Positions 42,833 through 51,841 of a DNA stretch of 64,000 nt are shown here, one piece after another; the first letter of the stretch is position 1, and each line of letters starts with the position of its first letter. A program made the position numbers and the translations under genes. This DNA comes from Bin55 sp009840545 (GTDB lineage Bacteria; Pseudomonadota; Gammaproteobacteria; Pseudomonadales; Azotimanducaceae), in the NCBI GenBank assembly GCA_965208815.1, contig OZ242357.1, positions 3,038,001 to 3,102,000 on the forward strand, in the 5' to 3' direction. The notes beneath the pieces were generated by a model, which was not told the origin of the DNA, did no database searches, and saw only the letters and a program-made list of their open reading frames with translations.

Positions 42833-45112
42833 TTGTCTCATAGTCCTTCAACCAGTTCCGATCCCATCCTTCAAACCCTAAACACCGCCCAACAAGACGC
42901 AGTTAGTTCGCCTCCAGGAAACATGCTCGTGTTAGCAGGCGCTGGGTCGGGAAAGACACGGGTTCTCGTACATCGCATCGCATGGCTCATTGAACGATGT
43001 GGTGCCTCGCCCTATGAAGTCCTGGCGGTCACGTTTACTAACAAAGCCGCCGGTGAAATGCGCGCCAGGACGGAGAATCTGCTTAATTTTGGGATTGGTG
43101 CGATGTGGATTGGCACATTTCACGGATTGGCCAATCGCCTGCTCCGCATTCACTGGAAAGAAGCCGAACTACCTCGTTCGTTCGAAGTGATTGATGCAGC
43201 CGATCAACTGCGCCTTGTAAAGCGATTAGTCAAGGAGGCGGACCTCGACCCAGATCAATTTCCTGCGAAGGATGTTGTCAATTCGATCAACAAATGGAAA
43301 GAGGAAGGCCAACGACCACGGCATGTCTTCGTCGAAAACTCGCGGGTTAAGCAGATTCATCTGGACCTCTACATTAGGTACCAAGAGCTCACGAATGCCG
43401 CCGGACTGGTTGATTTTGCCGAGTTGCTCTTGCGCTCACACGAACTATGGCTTGAGAATAAAGAGCTGCTAGCTCAATATCGCCAACGATTCCGATACAT
43501 CTTGGTTGACGAGTTTCAGGATACCAATGGCATACAGTTCGCGTGGATTCGGATGTTGGTGGGCAACGACAACTTCGTTATGGCGGTTGGCGACGACGAT
43601 CAGTCAATCTACGGTTGGCGGGGAGCCCGTCTTGCGAATATCTTGGAGTTTGAAAAGCAGTTTCAAGATGTCAAGGTCATCCGCCTTGAACAAAACTATC
43701 GCTCCACCCAAACCATCCTCAACGCCGCCAATGCTCTCATTAAGCACAACGGACAGCGACTTGATAAGACCCTTTGGACTGACGCTGGCAGAGGCGATCC
43801 CATTCGCATATTTTCCGCGCATTCGGAATTCGAGGAAGCTCGTTATGTGGTGGACAAGTGCCAACAATGGATGAACGACCGAGATTTCGGTCCCAACGAC
43901 ATAGGGATTTTGTATCGAAATAACGCACAGTCTCGCGTTCTGGAGCAGGAATTTAGCCAGCGAAATGTACCCTACCGAATCTACGGTGGAACTCGGTTCT
44001 ACGACCGAATGGAAATTCGTGATGCAGTCGGCTATATGAAGCTTATCCACGACTCCCAATCAGATATTGCCTATGAACGTGTCGTGAATACACCTCCTCG
44101 CGGAATTGGAGCGAAAACGCTTGAGCTTGTACGGGCAGCGTCAGAAGAGAACAACACCTCACTCTGGGAAGCGACGCAGCGGCTTGTAATGAATGGCGAC
44201 TTGAAGGGTAGAGCAAAACTTGCACTACAACGGTTCGTCGAGCTAATCGAGTCTTTGAGAGGTACGGCTCGGGGAAAGACATTGGAGGAGATTGCACGAA
44301 TCGCAGCTATCGATTCAGGATTGTGGGACTACCACGGAAAGGAATCTGGGGAGACTGGTCGTGCTCGGCGGGAAAACCTCGAAGAGCTAGTCTCCGCATG
44401 TGCGCAATTTGCCGGACCGGCCCATCTTCCGGTTGAGGGCGAAGAAGATAATCTAGAACAGAATGTGAACGAGAAACTTCGGAACTTTCTTGATCAAGCG
44501 ATGCTGGACGCGGGCGAATACCAAGCGACAACCCATGATGCAATCAACATGATGACAGTGCACTCGGCAAAGGGACTGGAGTTTCCGGTTGTCTTTATTG
44601 TTGGACTCGAGGAGGACCTCTTTCCTCACAACGATGCGAACGGCGACTTCACAGTCGAGGAAGAAGAACGACGGCTAGCGTACGTCGGAATTACGCGATC
44701 GATGCGCCTACTGTACTTATCGCATGCATCCTCACGCACACGATTTGGTCAGCAACACATGCGTTGCATTCCTTCACGATTCTTGAAAGAGCTACCGAAA
44801 CAAGATGTTTCATATGTCCGCAGGTCGGCAAATCCTCATTGGCGAACTGGGTCGCAAGGACTTTCGGCAGATCGAAGCACCCGGAATACCAGTCGCTCGG
44901 ATTTACCCCCGATGATGCAAGACCCTGTGCAACCCAACCACACCAAGTGGCAAATTGGGAGTGAAGTGAGTCATAGCCGATTTGGTATAGGTACGATAGT
45001 GAATACGCGCGGACGGAAGGAAAGCCTCGTGTTGGAGATCGAGTTTTCCGAAAGCGGCCGTAAGTGGCTGGTCGCCGAGACACCACATTTGCAGGTGGGA
45101 GTGAAACCATGA
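42833..45112 (+). CDS. uvrD: DNA helicase II (UvrD)
   Basis: 3'-5' superfamily 1 helicase of excision and mismatch repair. It has 759 residues, slightly longer than the E. coli protein. Motifs in order: Q-motif LNTAQQDAV, Walker A LAGAGSGKTRVLV, VTFTNKAAGEMR, WIGTFHGLANRLLR, DEFQDTNGIQ, VGDDDQSIYGWRGA, EQNYRST, MTVHSAKGLEFPVVF and YVGITRS. The C-terminal Tudor-like domain (EVSHSRFGIGTIVNTRGRKE) that binds RNA polymerase marks UvrD rather than Rep. The start is TTG at 42833; no earlier ATG fits. The stop overlaps the start of a TRAP binding-protein gene. Confidence 0.95.
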   Translation: MSHSPSTSSDPILQTLNTAQQDAVSSPPGNMLVLAGAGSGKTRVLVHRIAWLIERCGASPYEVLAVTFTNKAAGEMRARTENLLNFGIGAMWIGTFHGLANRLLRIHWKEAELPRSFEVIDAADQLRLVKRLVKEADLDPDQFPAKDVVNSINKWKEEGQRPRHVFVENSRVKQIHLDLYIRYQELTNAAGLVDFAELLLRSHELWLENKELLAQYRQRFRYILVDEFQDTNGIQFAWIRMLVGNDNFVMAVGDDDQSIYGWRGARLANILEFEKQFQDVKVIRLEQNYRSTQTILNAANALIKHNGQRLDKTLWTDAGRGDPIRIFSAHSEFEEARYVVDKCQQWMNDRDFGPNDIGILYRNNAQSRVLEQEFSQRNVPYRIYGGTRFYDRMEIRDAVGYMKLIHDSQSDIAYERVVNTPPRGIGAKTLELVRAASEENNTSLWEATQRLVMNGDLKGRAKLALQRFVELIESLRGTARGKTLEEIARIAAIDSGLWDYHGKESGETGRARRENLEELVSACAQFAGPAHLPVEGEEDNLEQNVNEKLRNFLDQAMLDAGEYQATTHDAINMMTVHSAKGLEFPVVFIVGLEEDLFPHNDANGDFTVEEEERRLAYVGITRSMRLLYLSHASSRTRFGQQHMRCIPSRFLKELPKQDVSYVRRSANPHWRTGSQGLSADRSTRNTSRSDLPPMMQDPVQPNHTKWQIGSEVSHSRFGIGTIVNTRGRKESLVLEIEFSESGRKWLVAETPHLQVGVKP

Positions 45113-46212
45113 AACACACTTTAGTTGCTTTTGCATTTCTGGCTTTGGCTATGGGAGGTTGTACCACCGATACGGGGTCCGACAGAGATGCTTCTGTTGC
45201 AACAACGGTAGAGACTTTCGAGTGGAAGCTCATAACAACATGGCCCAAGAACTTGCCAGCGTTAGGAACTGCCCCGGAACGATTGGCTGTACTCATCGAC
45301 GAAATGTCTGCCGGCCAATTGAAGATCAAAGTTTATGGAGCCGGTGAACTAACGGGAGCTACCGAAGTCTTCGATGCGGTATCGGCTGGAACGGCGGAAA
45401 TGGGGCATGGAGCCGCTTACTACTGGGTGGGAAAAGCTCCTGTGGCAGCTGTATTCACCACACTGCCGTTTGGAATGAATGCTCAGGAAATGAATGCGTG
45501 GCTTCACTTTGGCGGCGGGTTAGAGCTGTGGCGAGAACTCTATGAGCCCTTCAATCTCATTCCGATGGCCGCCGGAAATTCCGGAGTCCAAATGGCAGGT
45601 TGGTTCAACAAAGAAATCAATTCTCTCGAGGATCTTAAGGGATTGAAAATGAGAATTCCTGGACTGGGGGCGGAAGTCATGAATAGGGCGGGAGCTGCGC
45701 CCGTTTACTTGCCTGGAGGGGAGATCTTTACGTCATTGCAAACGGGAGTCATTGACGCAACGGAATGGGTGGGTCCTCTGAACGATCAAACGTTGGGGCT
45801 TCACGAAGTCGCAAAGTATTACTACTACCCTGGGTGGCATGAGCCGAGCGCTGCCATTGAATTGATCGTTAATAAGGAAGCGTTTGAAAGTCTGCCGATC
45901 CACCTACAACGCATGGTTGAGACGACCGCTCGTGCCATCAATCAGGACATGGTCGATGAGTTCAATGCGCGGAATTTCTCGTCTCTAAGGTCTTTGGTCG
46001 AAGAGCATGGGGTGGAACTGAGAAAACTGCCTGCAGACGTTCTGCAGCGGCTGAGAGAATTATCGGACGAAGTCATAGACGAAGTTGCAGGCACCGATGA
46101 ACTCTCGCAGCGCATCGTTGATTCGTATCGAAATTTCCAACGCGAGATTCAGTCATGGAGCGATATTTCGGAGTACGCCTACTTTCAGGCTCGGGACGCC
46201 GAGGGGGATTAA
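45109..46212 (+). CDS. dctP: TRAP transporter substrate-binding lipoprotein (DctP/TakP-like)
   Basis: Periplasmic receptor of a tripartite ATP-independent transporter, 367 residues. The ATG overlaps the uvrD stop (ATGA) and follows GGGAG. The leader MKHTLVAFAFLALAMGGC has a lipobox with cysteine 18, so the receptor is predicted to be membrane-tethered. The mature part follows the TakP-type 2-oxoacid receptors: WKLITTWPKNLPALGTAPER, FDAVSAGTAEMGHGAAYYWV, the carboxylate-binding arginine in LKMRIPGLGAEVMNRAGAAP, and IFTSLQTGVIDATEWVGPLN. The substrate is probably a monocarboxylate or 2-oxoacid. Its partners dctQM lie convergently downstream. Confidence 0.9.
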   Translation: MKHTLVAFAFLALAMGGCTTDTGSDRDASVATTVETFEWKLITTWPKNLPALGTAPERLAVLIDEMSAGQLKIKVYGAGELTGATEVFDAVSAGTAEMGHGAAYYWVGKAPVAAVFTTLPFGMNAQEMNAWLHFGGGLELWRELYEPFNLIPMAAGNSGVQMAGWFNKEINSLEDLKGLKMRIPGLGAEVMNRAGAAPVYLPGGEIFTSLQTGVIDATEWVGPLNDQTLGLHEVAKYYYYPGWHEPSAAIELIVNKEAFESLPIHLQRMVETTARAINQDMVDEFNARNFSSLRSLVEEHGVELRKLPADVLQRLRELSDEVIDEVAGTDELSQRIVDSYRNFQREIQSWSDISEYAYFQARDAEGD

Positions 46213-46231
46213 GGTTTGCAGCTCGTCTTCG

Positions 46232-47593
46232 CTAGAGCGCGCGAGGTAGCCAAGTTGCCAATTGCGGGAAAAGCACAAGCAGAAGCAGCAACATCAGTTG
46301 CAGCGCAATAAACGGAATCACACCTCGGTACATGTCTGCCGTGCCAATCTCGGGCGGTGCCACACCACGCAAGTAGAAGAGAGCGAATCCAAACGGCGGA
46401 GTTAGAAACGAGGTCTGAAGATTCACGGCCACCATTACTCCAAGCCAAACAGGGTCCACGCCCATCGAAAGCAGTATGGGTCCCACAATAGGTAAGACTA
46501 CGTACGTGATCTCAATGAAATCCAGCACGAACCCCAATAGGAAGATCGCGACCATGACAACAGCCATCGCAGCGACAACACCACCGGGCAGGCTGAGAAA
46601 CAAACCATGTACAAGATCGTCGCCGCCATAGCCACGAAACACAAGCGAAAAGACAGATGCTCCTATCAATATGAAGAAGACCATCGAAGTGGTCTTCATG
46701 GTTGAGAGCACAATTTCTTGTAGCACCCTGAGATTGATCGCTCGGTAGACTACGGCCATTGACAACGCGCCGACTGCCCCGACGCCTGAAGCTTCTGTGG
46801 GTGTCGCGATCCCCATCAAAATTGCTCCCAGCACGGCGACAATGAGAACGATGGGAGGAATTAAGCTTGAAAATAGCGCGCGTAGTTCTGGTTTTTCGTC
46901 GTCCGTTGTAGGCGGTGCGCTAGAGGGTTGAAGGTTTCCGCGAAGCAGAACATAGGCGCAGTACAAGACGACGAGAACCAATCCTGGAAACAATGCACCA
47001 GCGAATAGGTCGCCCACAGAAACCGTCTTTGGAGAGAAAACACCTTGTCCCAGTTGAGCTTGCTGATACGCGTTGCCAAGTACATCTCCGACGAGTACGA
47101 GTGCTATTGAAGGGGGAATGATCTGCCCTAGAGTTCCCGTCGCCGAAATCGTTCCGGTAGCAAGCCCGTGGTCGTAGCCTTGTCGGATCATCGCTGGCAA
47201 TGAAAGCAAACCCATCGTGACAACAGTTGCCCCAACGATTCCCGTGCTTGCTGCCATTAGCATTCCCACGAGTACGACTGCGAGTCCGAGTCCACCTCGG
47301 GTTCTTCCAGCGAGCTGAGACATTGTCTTCAATAGCGACTGAGCGATATTGGTGCGCTCAAGCGTTACTCCCATCAAAATGAAAAGAGGAACAGCCAAGA
47401 GGGTTTGATTTGTCATCAGCGAGAAAATCCGCGAAGGCAGAAATCCGAGATCTTTCGGATCGAACACGCCAAACACTATTCCGACGAACGCAAAGAGCAA
47501 TGCCACTCCGGCGAGTGTCAATGCCACGGTGTACCCCGATAACAACGCGACGAAAACTGCCGCGAACATTAGAAGAGGAATGAACTCAGTCAT
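46232..47593 (-). CDS. dctM: TRAP transporter large permease subunit DctM
   Basis: Main transport subunit (453 residues) with about a dozen hydrophobic segments. Family marks are VPLFILMGVTLERTNIAQSL near residue 75, GLGLAVVLVGMLMAASTGIV, GTLGQIIPPSIALVLVGDVL, and the C-terminal TPPFGFALFYLRGVAPPEIG. The start overlaps the dctQ stop by four bases (ATGA). It converges on dctP with a 19-bp gap, so receptor and permease are encoded on opposite strands. Confidence 0.95.
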   Translation of the reverse strand: MTEFIPLLMFAAVFVALLSGYTVALTLAGVALLFAFVGIVFGVFDPKDLGFLPSRIFSLMTNQTLLAVPLFILMGVTLERTNIAQSLLKTMSQLAGRTRGGLGLAVVLVGMLMAASTGIVGATVVTMGLLSLPAMIRQGYDHGLATGTISATGTLGQIIPPSIALVLVGDVLGNAYQQAQLGQGVFSPKTVSVGDLFAGALFPGLVLVVLYCAYVLLRGNLQPSSAPPTTDDEKPELRALFSSLIPPIVLIVAVLGAILMGIATPTEASGVGAVGALSMAVVYRAINLRVLQEIVLSTMKTTSMVFFILIGASVFSLVFRGYGGDDLVHGLFLSLPGGVVAAMAVVMVAIFLLGFVLDFIEITYVVLPIVGPILLSMGVDPVWLGVMVAVNLQTSFLTPPFGFALFYLRGVAPPEIGTADMYRGVIPFIALQLMLLLLLVLFPQLATWLPRAL

Positions 47594-48081
47594 TTCTTGT
47601 GCAAGTCGCCAATGCGCCGGGTTATCTCAAGCGTGGATTGAAGAACTAGGAGAATCGCTGTGATGGGAATAACGGTTTTCAAGAGATAAACTCCAGGAAT
47701 TCCTCCAACTTCCCGCGATCCCTCAAAAACCCTCCAAGAAGCCGCGACATATTCGAGGCTGAATATTGCGATTACAAGGCACGTTGGAATGAGAAAGAGG
47801 ATGTGACCGGCGATGTCTACGAGAGCTTTTGATCGGGGACTGAAACGGCTATAGAACAGGTCGACTCTGACGTGTCCATCATGTTTCATCGCATAGGAGA
47901 GACCGAACATGAACATCAGAGAGTGCATGTAAATTACGGATTCCTGCAGGTAGATTTCCCCTCCGGCTTGGAAGATGTAGCGGCGTGCTACAACGATTAC
48001 CGTGACGAATGCCATTAAGAGCACTAGCCACGCAACGCACTTGCCAATCCATTCAACTACGCTTTCCAGCAGGACTTTCAC
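47590..48081 (-). CDS. dctQ: TRAP transporter small permease subunit DctQ
   Basis: Four-helix small membrane subunit. The start taken is GTG at 48081, one base after the ubiA stop, giving 163 residues (VKVLLESVVEWIGKCVAWLV); a TTG at 48108 inside ubiA would add nine residues. Family marks are YIFQAGGEIYLQESVIYMHS, MKHDGHVRVDLFYSRFSPRS and GGIPGVYLLKTVIPITAILL. The adjacent dctM completes the permease. Tight linkage to ubiA suggests a shared transcript. Confidence 0.9.
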   Translation of the reverse strand: MKVLLESVVEWIGKCVAWLVLLMAFVTVIVVARRYIFQAGGEIYLQESVIYMHSLMFMFGLSYAMKHDGHVRVDLFYSRFSPRSKALVDIAGHILFLIPTCLVIAIFSLEYVAASWRVFEGSREVGGIPGVYLLKTVIPITAILLVLQSTLEITRRIGDLHKK

Positions 48082-48082
48082 G

Positions 48083-48982
48083 TCACAATTGGTGCCCCGG
48101 CACAGCAACCGTATAGTTCAGCACGATGCCGGTGAACAGAACCAGTCCGACCGTCGCATTGTTCTTGAAGGCTCGAAAACAGTGCTCTCGTTTACGCGAC
48201 CAGGTCAAACATGACTGATAAAAAAACAGGCATGCTACAACCACAGTTGAGAACAAAAACAGAACGTTCAGTTTCGCGATTGCTCCGAGAACCAGCAGTA
48301 GTGCCAACACTGTCAATTGAAGTGCAGCAATCACGTACCGATCCAACCAACCAAGAAGAATTGCCGTGGACTTCAACCCAATCTTGAGATCATCTTCACG
48401 ATCCACCATGGCGTACTGTGTGTCGTAAGCCACAATCCATACAAAGCTCATTGCAAAGAAGCAAAAAATAGGCAGCGAAATAGCATTGGAAATCGCTGTT
48501 CCCGCCATCAAAATACCCCAGCTAAATGCTACTCCGAGGATCAATTGCGGTAGATGTGTGAACCGTTTCATAAATGGATAAATTGCAGAGATCAAGACTC
48601 CGCCCAGCGCCATCCACCACGTCGTCACATTTAGAGAGAGCACTAGACAAAAACCGATAAGAAGAAGAAATGCCAAACAAACTAGTGCATCCTTGGTTTT
48701 CAATCGGCCATCGGCGAGAGGTCTGGACCTTGTTCGTTCAACATGCGGGTCGAAGTCTTGATCAGCAAGGTCGTTGATTACGCAACCCGCTGCACGCATT
48801 ACAAACGTTCCCAACACAAAGATCACGAGAATGGGAATTGGTGGCGTTCCCTCCTCTGCAATCCAAAGTGCCGCTAGCGTGGGCCACAGCAATAGCAACG
48901 ATCCCACTGGGCGATCCAACCGCATGAGTTCCCAATAGGCTCTAGCGGTTTCCGCTGTGCTACGTTGCGAAGGAGATTCCAT
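48083..48982 (-). CDS. ubiA: 4-hydroxybenzoate polyprenyltransferase
   Basis: Membrane prenyltransferase of ubiquinone synthesis that joins the isoprenoid tail to 4-hydroxybenzoate. It has 299 residues with eight or nine hydrophobic segments. The two aspartate-rich motifs are NDLADQDFDPHVERTRSRPL near residue 70 and DTQYAMVDREDDLKIGLKST near 195. RLDRPVGSLLLLWPTLAAL at the N-terminus is also typical. The usual partner ubiC is absent here. A TRAP permease pair follows on the same strand. Confidence 0.96.
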   Translation of the reverse strand: MESPSQRSTAETARAYWELMRLDRPVGSLLLLWPTLAALWIAEEGTPPIPILVIFVLGTFVMRAAGCVINDLADQDFDPHVERTRSRPLADGRLKTKDALVCLAFLLLIGFCLVLSLNVTTWWMALGGVLISAIYPFMKRFTHLPQLILGVAFSWGILMAGTAISNAISLPIFCFFAMSFVWIVAYDTQYAMVDREDDLKIGLKSTAILLGWLDRYVIAALQLTVLALLLVLGAIAKLNVLFLFSTVVVACLFFYQSCLTWSRKREHCFRAFKNNATVGLVLFTGIVLNYTVAVPGHQL

Positions 48983-49219
48983 ACCGTGAATAGCTCGAAG
49001 TTAAGGTTGTTACAGCATGCAGCCGTGTTGCCAATTGCATACCGCTCATAAGACTGAGATTCCTGCTGGGTCTACTAAAGTTCGATTATTTTAGGAGCCA
49101 AAAAGGTCACCTTAGTTGGGAAACGGAATCCCTCGACGATTGAAGACATGAGGGCGAACAACGGGTCTAAATTGGTACTATCGTGCTCCCAATCACCTTC
49201 CCAGAGAAAAAAATCACGG

Positions 49220-49384
49220 ATGCGAAAGTGGCAGTGCATCGTCTGTGGCTGGATATACGACGAAGCCCTAGGCTGCGAGGAAGAGAACATTCCTCCTGGC
49301 ACCCAATGGAGCGATGTTCCTGAGGACTTTTTTTGTCCAGAGTGTGGTGTTGGCAAAGAAGACTTCGAGATGATCGAAATCTAA
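49220..49384 (+). CDS. rubA: Rubredoxin
   Basis: A 54-residue one-iron electron carrier. Two C-x2-C knuckles bind the iron: WQCIVCGWIYDEALG near residue 4 and FFCPECGVGKEDFEMIEI near 38, with the conserved PPGTQWSDVPEDF between them. The ATG at 49220 gives the normal family start (MRKWQC); the frame upstream is not part of the family. In gammaproteobacteria such rubredoxins often serve alkane hydroxylases or oxidative-stress enzymes, but no such partner is nearby. It is divergent from ubiA. Confidence 0.93.
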   Translation: MRKWQCIVCGWIYDEALGCEEENIPPGTQWSDVPEDFFCPECGVGKEDFEMIEI

Positions 49385-49405
49385 GGATCTGCACTGTGGC
49401 AGACG

Positions 49406-51430
49406 TTAGACCGCGGCGTAATCGCTTTCTGACGGAGTCCATGTATCGATGATCTTGGATGCCATATCGGGGTTCTCCTTCAACAGTCTTTCTCCTTGCA
49501 CTCGCGTCTCTTGAAGAAGCTCTGCATCCATGACCAAGTCCGCGATCCGAAAACTCTCGGTTCCGGATTGTTTCTTTCCAAATACTTCGCCGGGCCCTCG
49601 AAGGGACAGATCGAGATGAGCAAGTTCAAAACCGTCGGTGTGTTTCTTTAGCGCGTTCAGACGATTTCGAGATGCCGTGGAAATCGGAGGATCGTACATG
49701 AGCATGCAGTAGCTTTTTTTAGTTCCTCGACCGACGCGCCCTCTCAATTGATGCAGTTGCGCCAAACCCAGACGATCTGCATCGTCCACAACCATGAGAG
49801 TCGCATTCGGTACGTCAATCCCCACTTCTACAACAGTCGTCGCAACTAGCAATTGGATTTCGGCGGATCGAAATCCCTTCATAATTCGATCTTTCTCTTC
49901 AGTCTTCATTCTGCCGTGCAAGTGTCCGATTTTCACTTGAGGAAGTTTGGCTTTGAGTTCTTCGAGCACATCAGTCGTACCTCGAAAATTCCCATCGTCT
50001 GGATCGCGCGGATCGATTGCGACACAAACCCAGTACGCCTGCTGTCCCGAAGCGAGTAGGTTACCCACTGCGGAAATCACCCTTTCTCGCTGCTTTGCAC
50101 TATGGACAGTGGTCTCGATGGTTTGACGTCCCGGAGGCATTTCATCGATGACTGAAACATCCATATCAGCAAACAAATACATTGCAAGTGTGCGTGGAAT
50201 TGGAGTTGCCGTCATAATGAGCTGGTGCGGCAGTCGACCCTTGTCCCGCAACTGCATTCGTTGATGAACTCCAAAACGATGCTGCTCGTCGATGATCGCT
50301 AGTCCAAGCGACTTGAACTTAGTGGATGCTTGAAAGAGCGCATGTGTTCCAACAATCACGGTGTCGTCACCTCGTACGATGGCTTCCTGTCGCGCCTTTC
50401 TCGCAGACGTGGGCATTCTTCCTGTGAGCAAACCTACTTGAATACCCATTGGAGAGAGCCATTGTGAGAGTGTCTCGTAGTGTTGTTCAGCTAGTAGCTC
50501 TGTTGGAGCCATAAATGCTGTTTGAGTGGAGTTTTCGGCGGCTCTGACAATGGCCAAAGCCGCGATGACTGTCTTGCCAGAACCGACGTCCCCTTGAAGA
50601 AGTCGTAGCATCGGCTTAGGTCGAGAAAGATCGGAGAGAACTTCCCGAACAACTCTCCGTTGTGCATTTGTCAGGGAGAAACCGAGGGAGCGCAAACACA
50701 TCGAGTGCAAATCGCGTTCTCTGTCCAATGCGATTGTCGAAAACGACCCACGCTGAATTTGTCTCCTGTGCCGTAAGAGCAGAAAGGCCAGTAATTCATC
50801 GAAAGCAACACGTTTTCGTGCCTCATGCAATCCATCCCAACCGCGGTTGACATCTGGCTCATGAAGAAATCGAAGAGCTTCTCCCAGAGTCAGCCCTTGG
50901 TGGGTGTAATTTGGAAGAAAGGCGGTCTCGTTAAGCGCTTTGCGAATTAGGCTTCCAATCCGTGCACTAGTCAGTCCTTGTGTCGCTGGATACACAGGAA
51001 TGTATTCAGGTTGCGGCGCCCCGGGATCACTTGTGAAAACTCGATATTCGGGGTGGATCATCTCCATTCCTTTGCGTCCGAGTCGAACTAGCCCGTACAC
51101 TCTCAACCACACTCCCTCTTGCAACTGGTCCACCTGACGCGAGCTGTAATGCAGCAATCGCATATTCAGTCGCGTTTGATGTCCTTCTCCAATGGAAACA
51201 TAGACACTAGGACGTGGGCCCCTTACGACTTCCACGCCGAGCACTCTTCCTTGCACGTAGTGTTCTGCACCCGATGAAATTCGTTCGATTGGCGTTATCT
51301 TTGTGCGGTCTTCATACCGGAATGGCAAATGGAGAATGAGGTCCATTTTGGTACGGATGCTGAGACGCTGAAGTCTCGCCGCCATGGCAGGACCAATTCC
51401 TCGAAGTTGGGAGACGGATTCTGACGGCAC
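49406..51430 (-). CDS. recG: ATP-dependent DNA helicase RecG
   Basis: Remodels stalled forks and branched DNA. It has 674 residues (693 in E. coli), with a GTG start at 51430. The N-terminal wedge/OB domain reads QLRGIGPAMAARL, LILHLPFRYEDRT and YVQGRVLGVEV. Helicase motifs are LQGDVGSGKTVIAALAI near residue 280, FMAPTELLAEQHYE, IIDEQHRFGVHQR, ATPIPRTLAM, VATTVVEVGIDVPNATLMVV and QLHQLRGRVGRG. It ends the rpoZ-spoT-ridA-recG run and converges on rubA. Confidence 0.97.
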   Translation of the reverse strand: MPSESVSQLRGIGPAMAARLQRLSIRTKMDLILHLPFRYEDRTKITPIERISSGAEHYVQGRVLGVEVVRGPRPSVYVSIGEGHQTRLNMRLLHYSSRQVDQLQEGVWLRVYGLVRLGRKGMEMIHPEYRVFTSDPGAPQPEYIPVYPATQGLTSARIGSLIRKALNETAFLPNYTHQGLTLGEALRFLHEPDVNRGWDGLHEARKRVAFDELLAFLLLRHRRQIQRGSFSTIALDRERDLHSMCLRSLGFSLTNAQRRVVREVLSDLSRPKPMLRLLQGDVGSGKTVIAALAIVRAAENSTQTAFMAPTELLAEQHYETLSQWLSPMGIQVGLLTGRMPTSARKARQEAIVRGDDTVIVGTHALFQASTKFKSLGLAIIDEQHRFGVHQRMQLRDKGRLPHQLIMTATPIPRTLAMYLFADMDVSVIDEMPPGRQTIETTVHSAKQRERVISAVGNLLASGQQAYWVCVAIDPRDPDDGNFRGTTDVLEELKAKLPQVKIGHLHGRMKTEEKDRIMKGFRSAEIQLLVATTVVEVGIDVPNATLMVVDDADRLGLAQLHQLRGRVGRGTKKSYCMLMYDPPISTASRNRLNALKKHTDGFELAHLDLSLRGPGEVFGKKQSGTESFRIADLVMDAELLQETRVQGERLLKENPDMASKIIDTWTPSESDYAAV

Positions 51431-51447
51431 AATCCGTACCGATATTT

Positions 51448-51834
51448 CTAGTCGCTAAGAATTGCTAGGGCTTCGACTTCGATGGTCGCACCTCGAGGCA
51501 AAGCACTGACACCTATTGCTACTCGAGCGGGAAACGGATACTGAAACGTCTCGCTCATTACCGCATTGACCATGTCGAAATTCTTCAGATCCGTCAGATA
51601 CACGGTGAGTTTCACTATATCTTGAAGCGAGCCTCCAGCCGCGTTCACAACGGCTGAAATGTTGGCGAACACTTGCTTGGTTTCCTTGCGAAATGAACCG
51701 CTGACAAGCTCCATGTTCTTAGGATTCAATGCGATTTGACCGGACATGAAAATTGAGTTGCCGACGCGTATGGCATGAGAGTAAGGACCGATCGCGTCGG
51801 GTGCGTCTTCCGCGGAGATTGCTTTTCGATTCAT
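51448..51834 (-). CDS. ridA: 2-iminobutanoate/2-iminopropanoate deaminase RidA
   Basis: Small trimeric enzyme (128 residues) that hydrolyses reactive enamine/imine products of PLP enzymes. It matches the family throughout: DAPDAIGPYSHAIRVGNSIF, MSGQIALNPKNMELV, VFANISAVVNAAGGSLQDIV, KLTVYLTDLKNFDMVN, and the active-site arginine in PFPARVAIGVSALPRGATIE. It starts seven bases after spoT. The spoT-ridA-recG order is conserved in gammaproteobacteria. Confidence 0.96.
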   Translation of the reverse strand: MNRKAISAEDAPDAIGPYSHAIRVGNSIFMSGQIALNPKNMELVSGSFRKETKQVFANISAVVNAAGGSLQDIVKLTVYLTDLKNFDMVNAVMSETFQYPFPARVAIGVSALPRGATIEVEALAILSD

Positions 51835-51841
51835 GAATACC

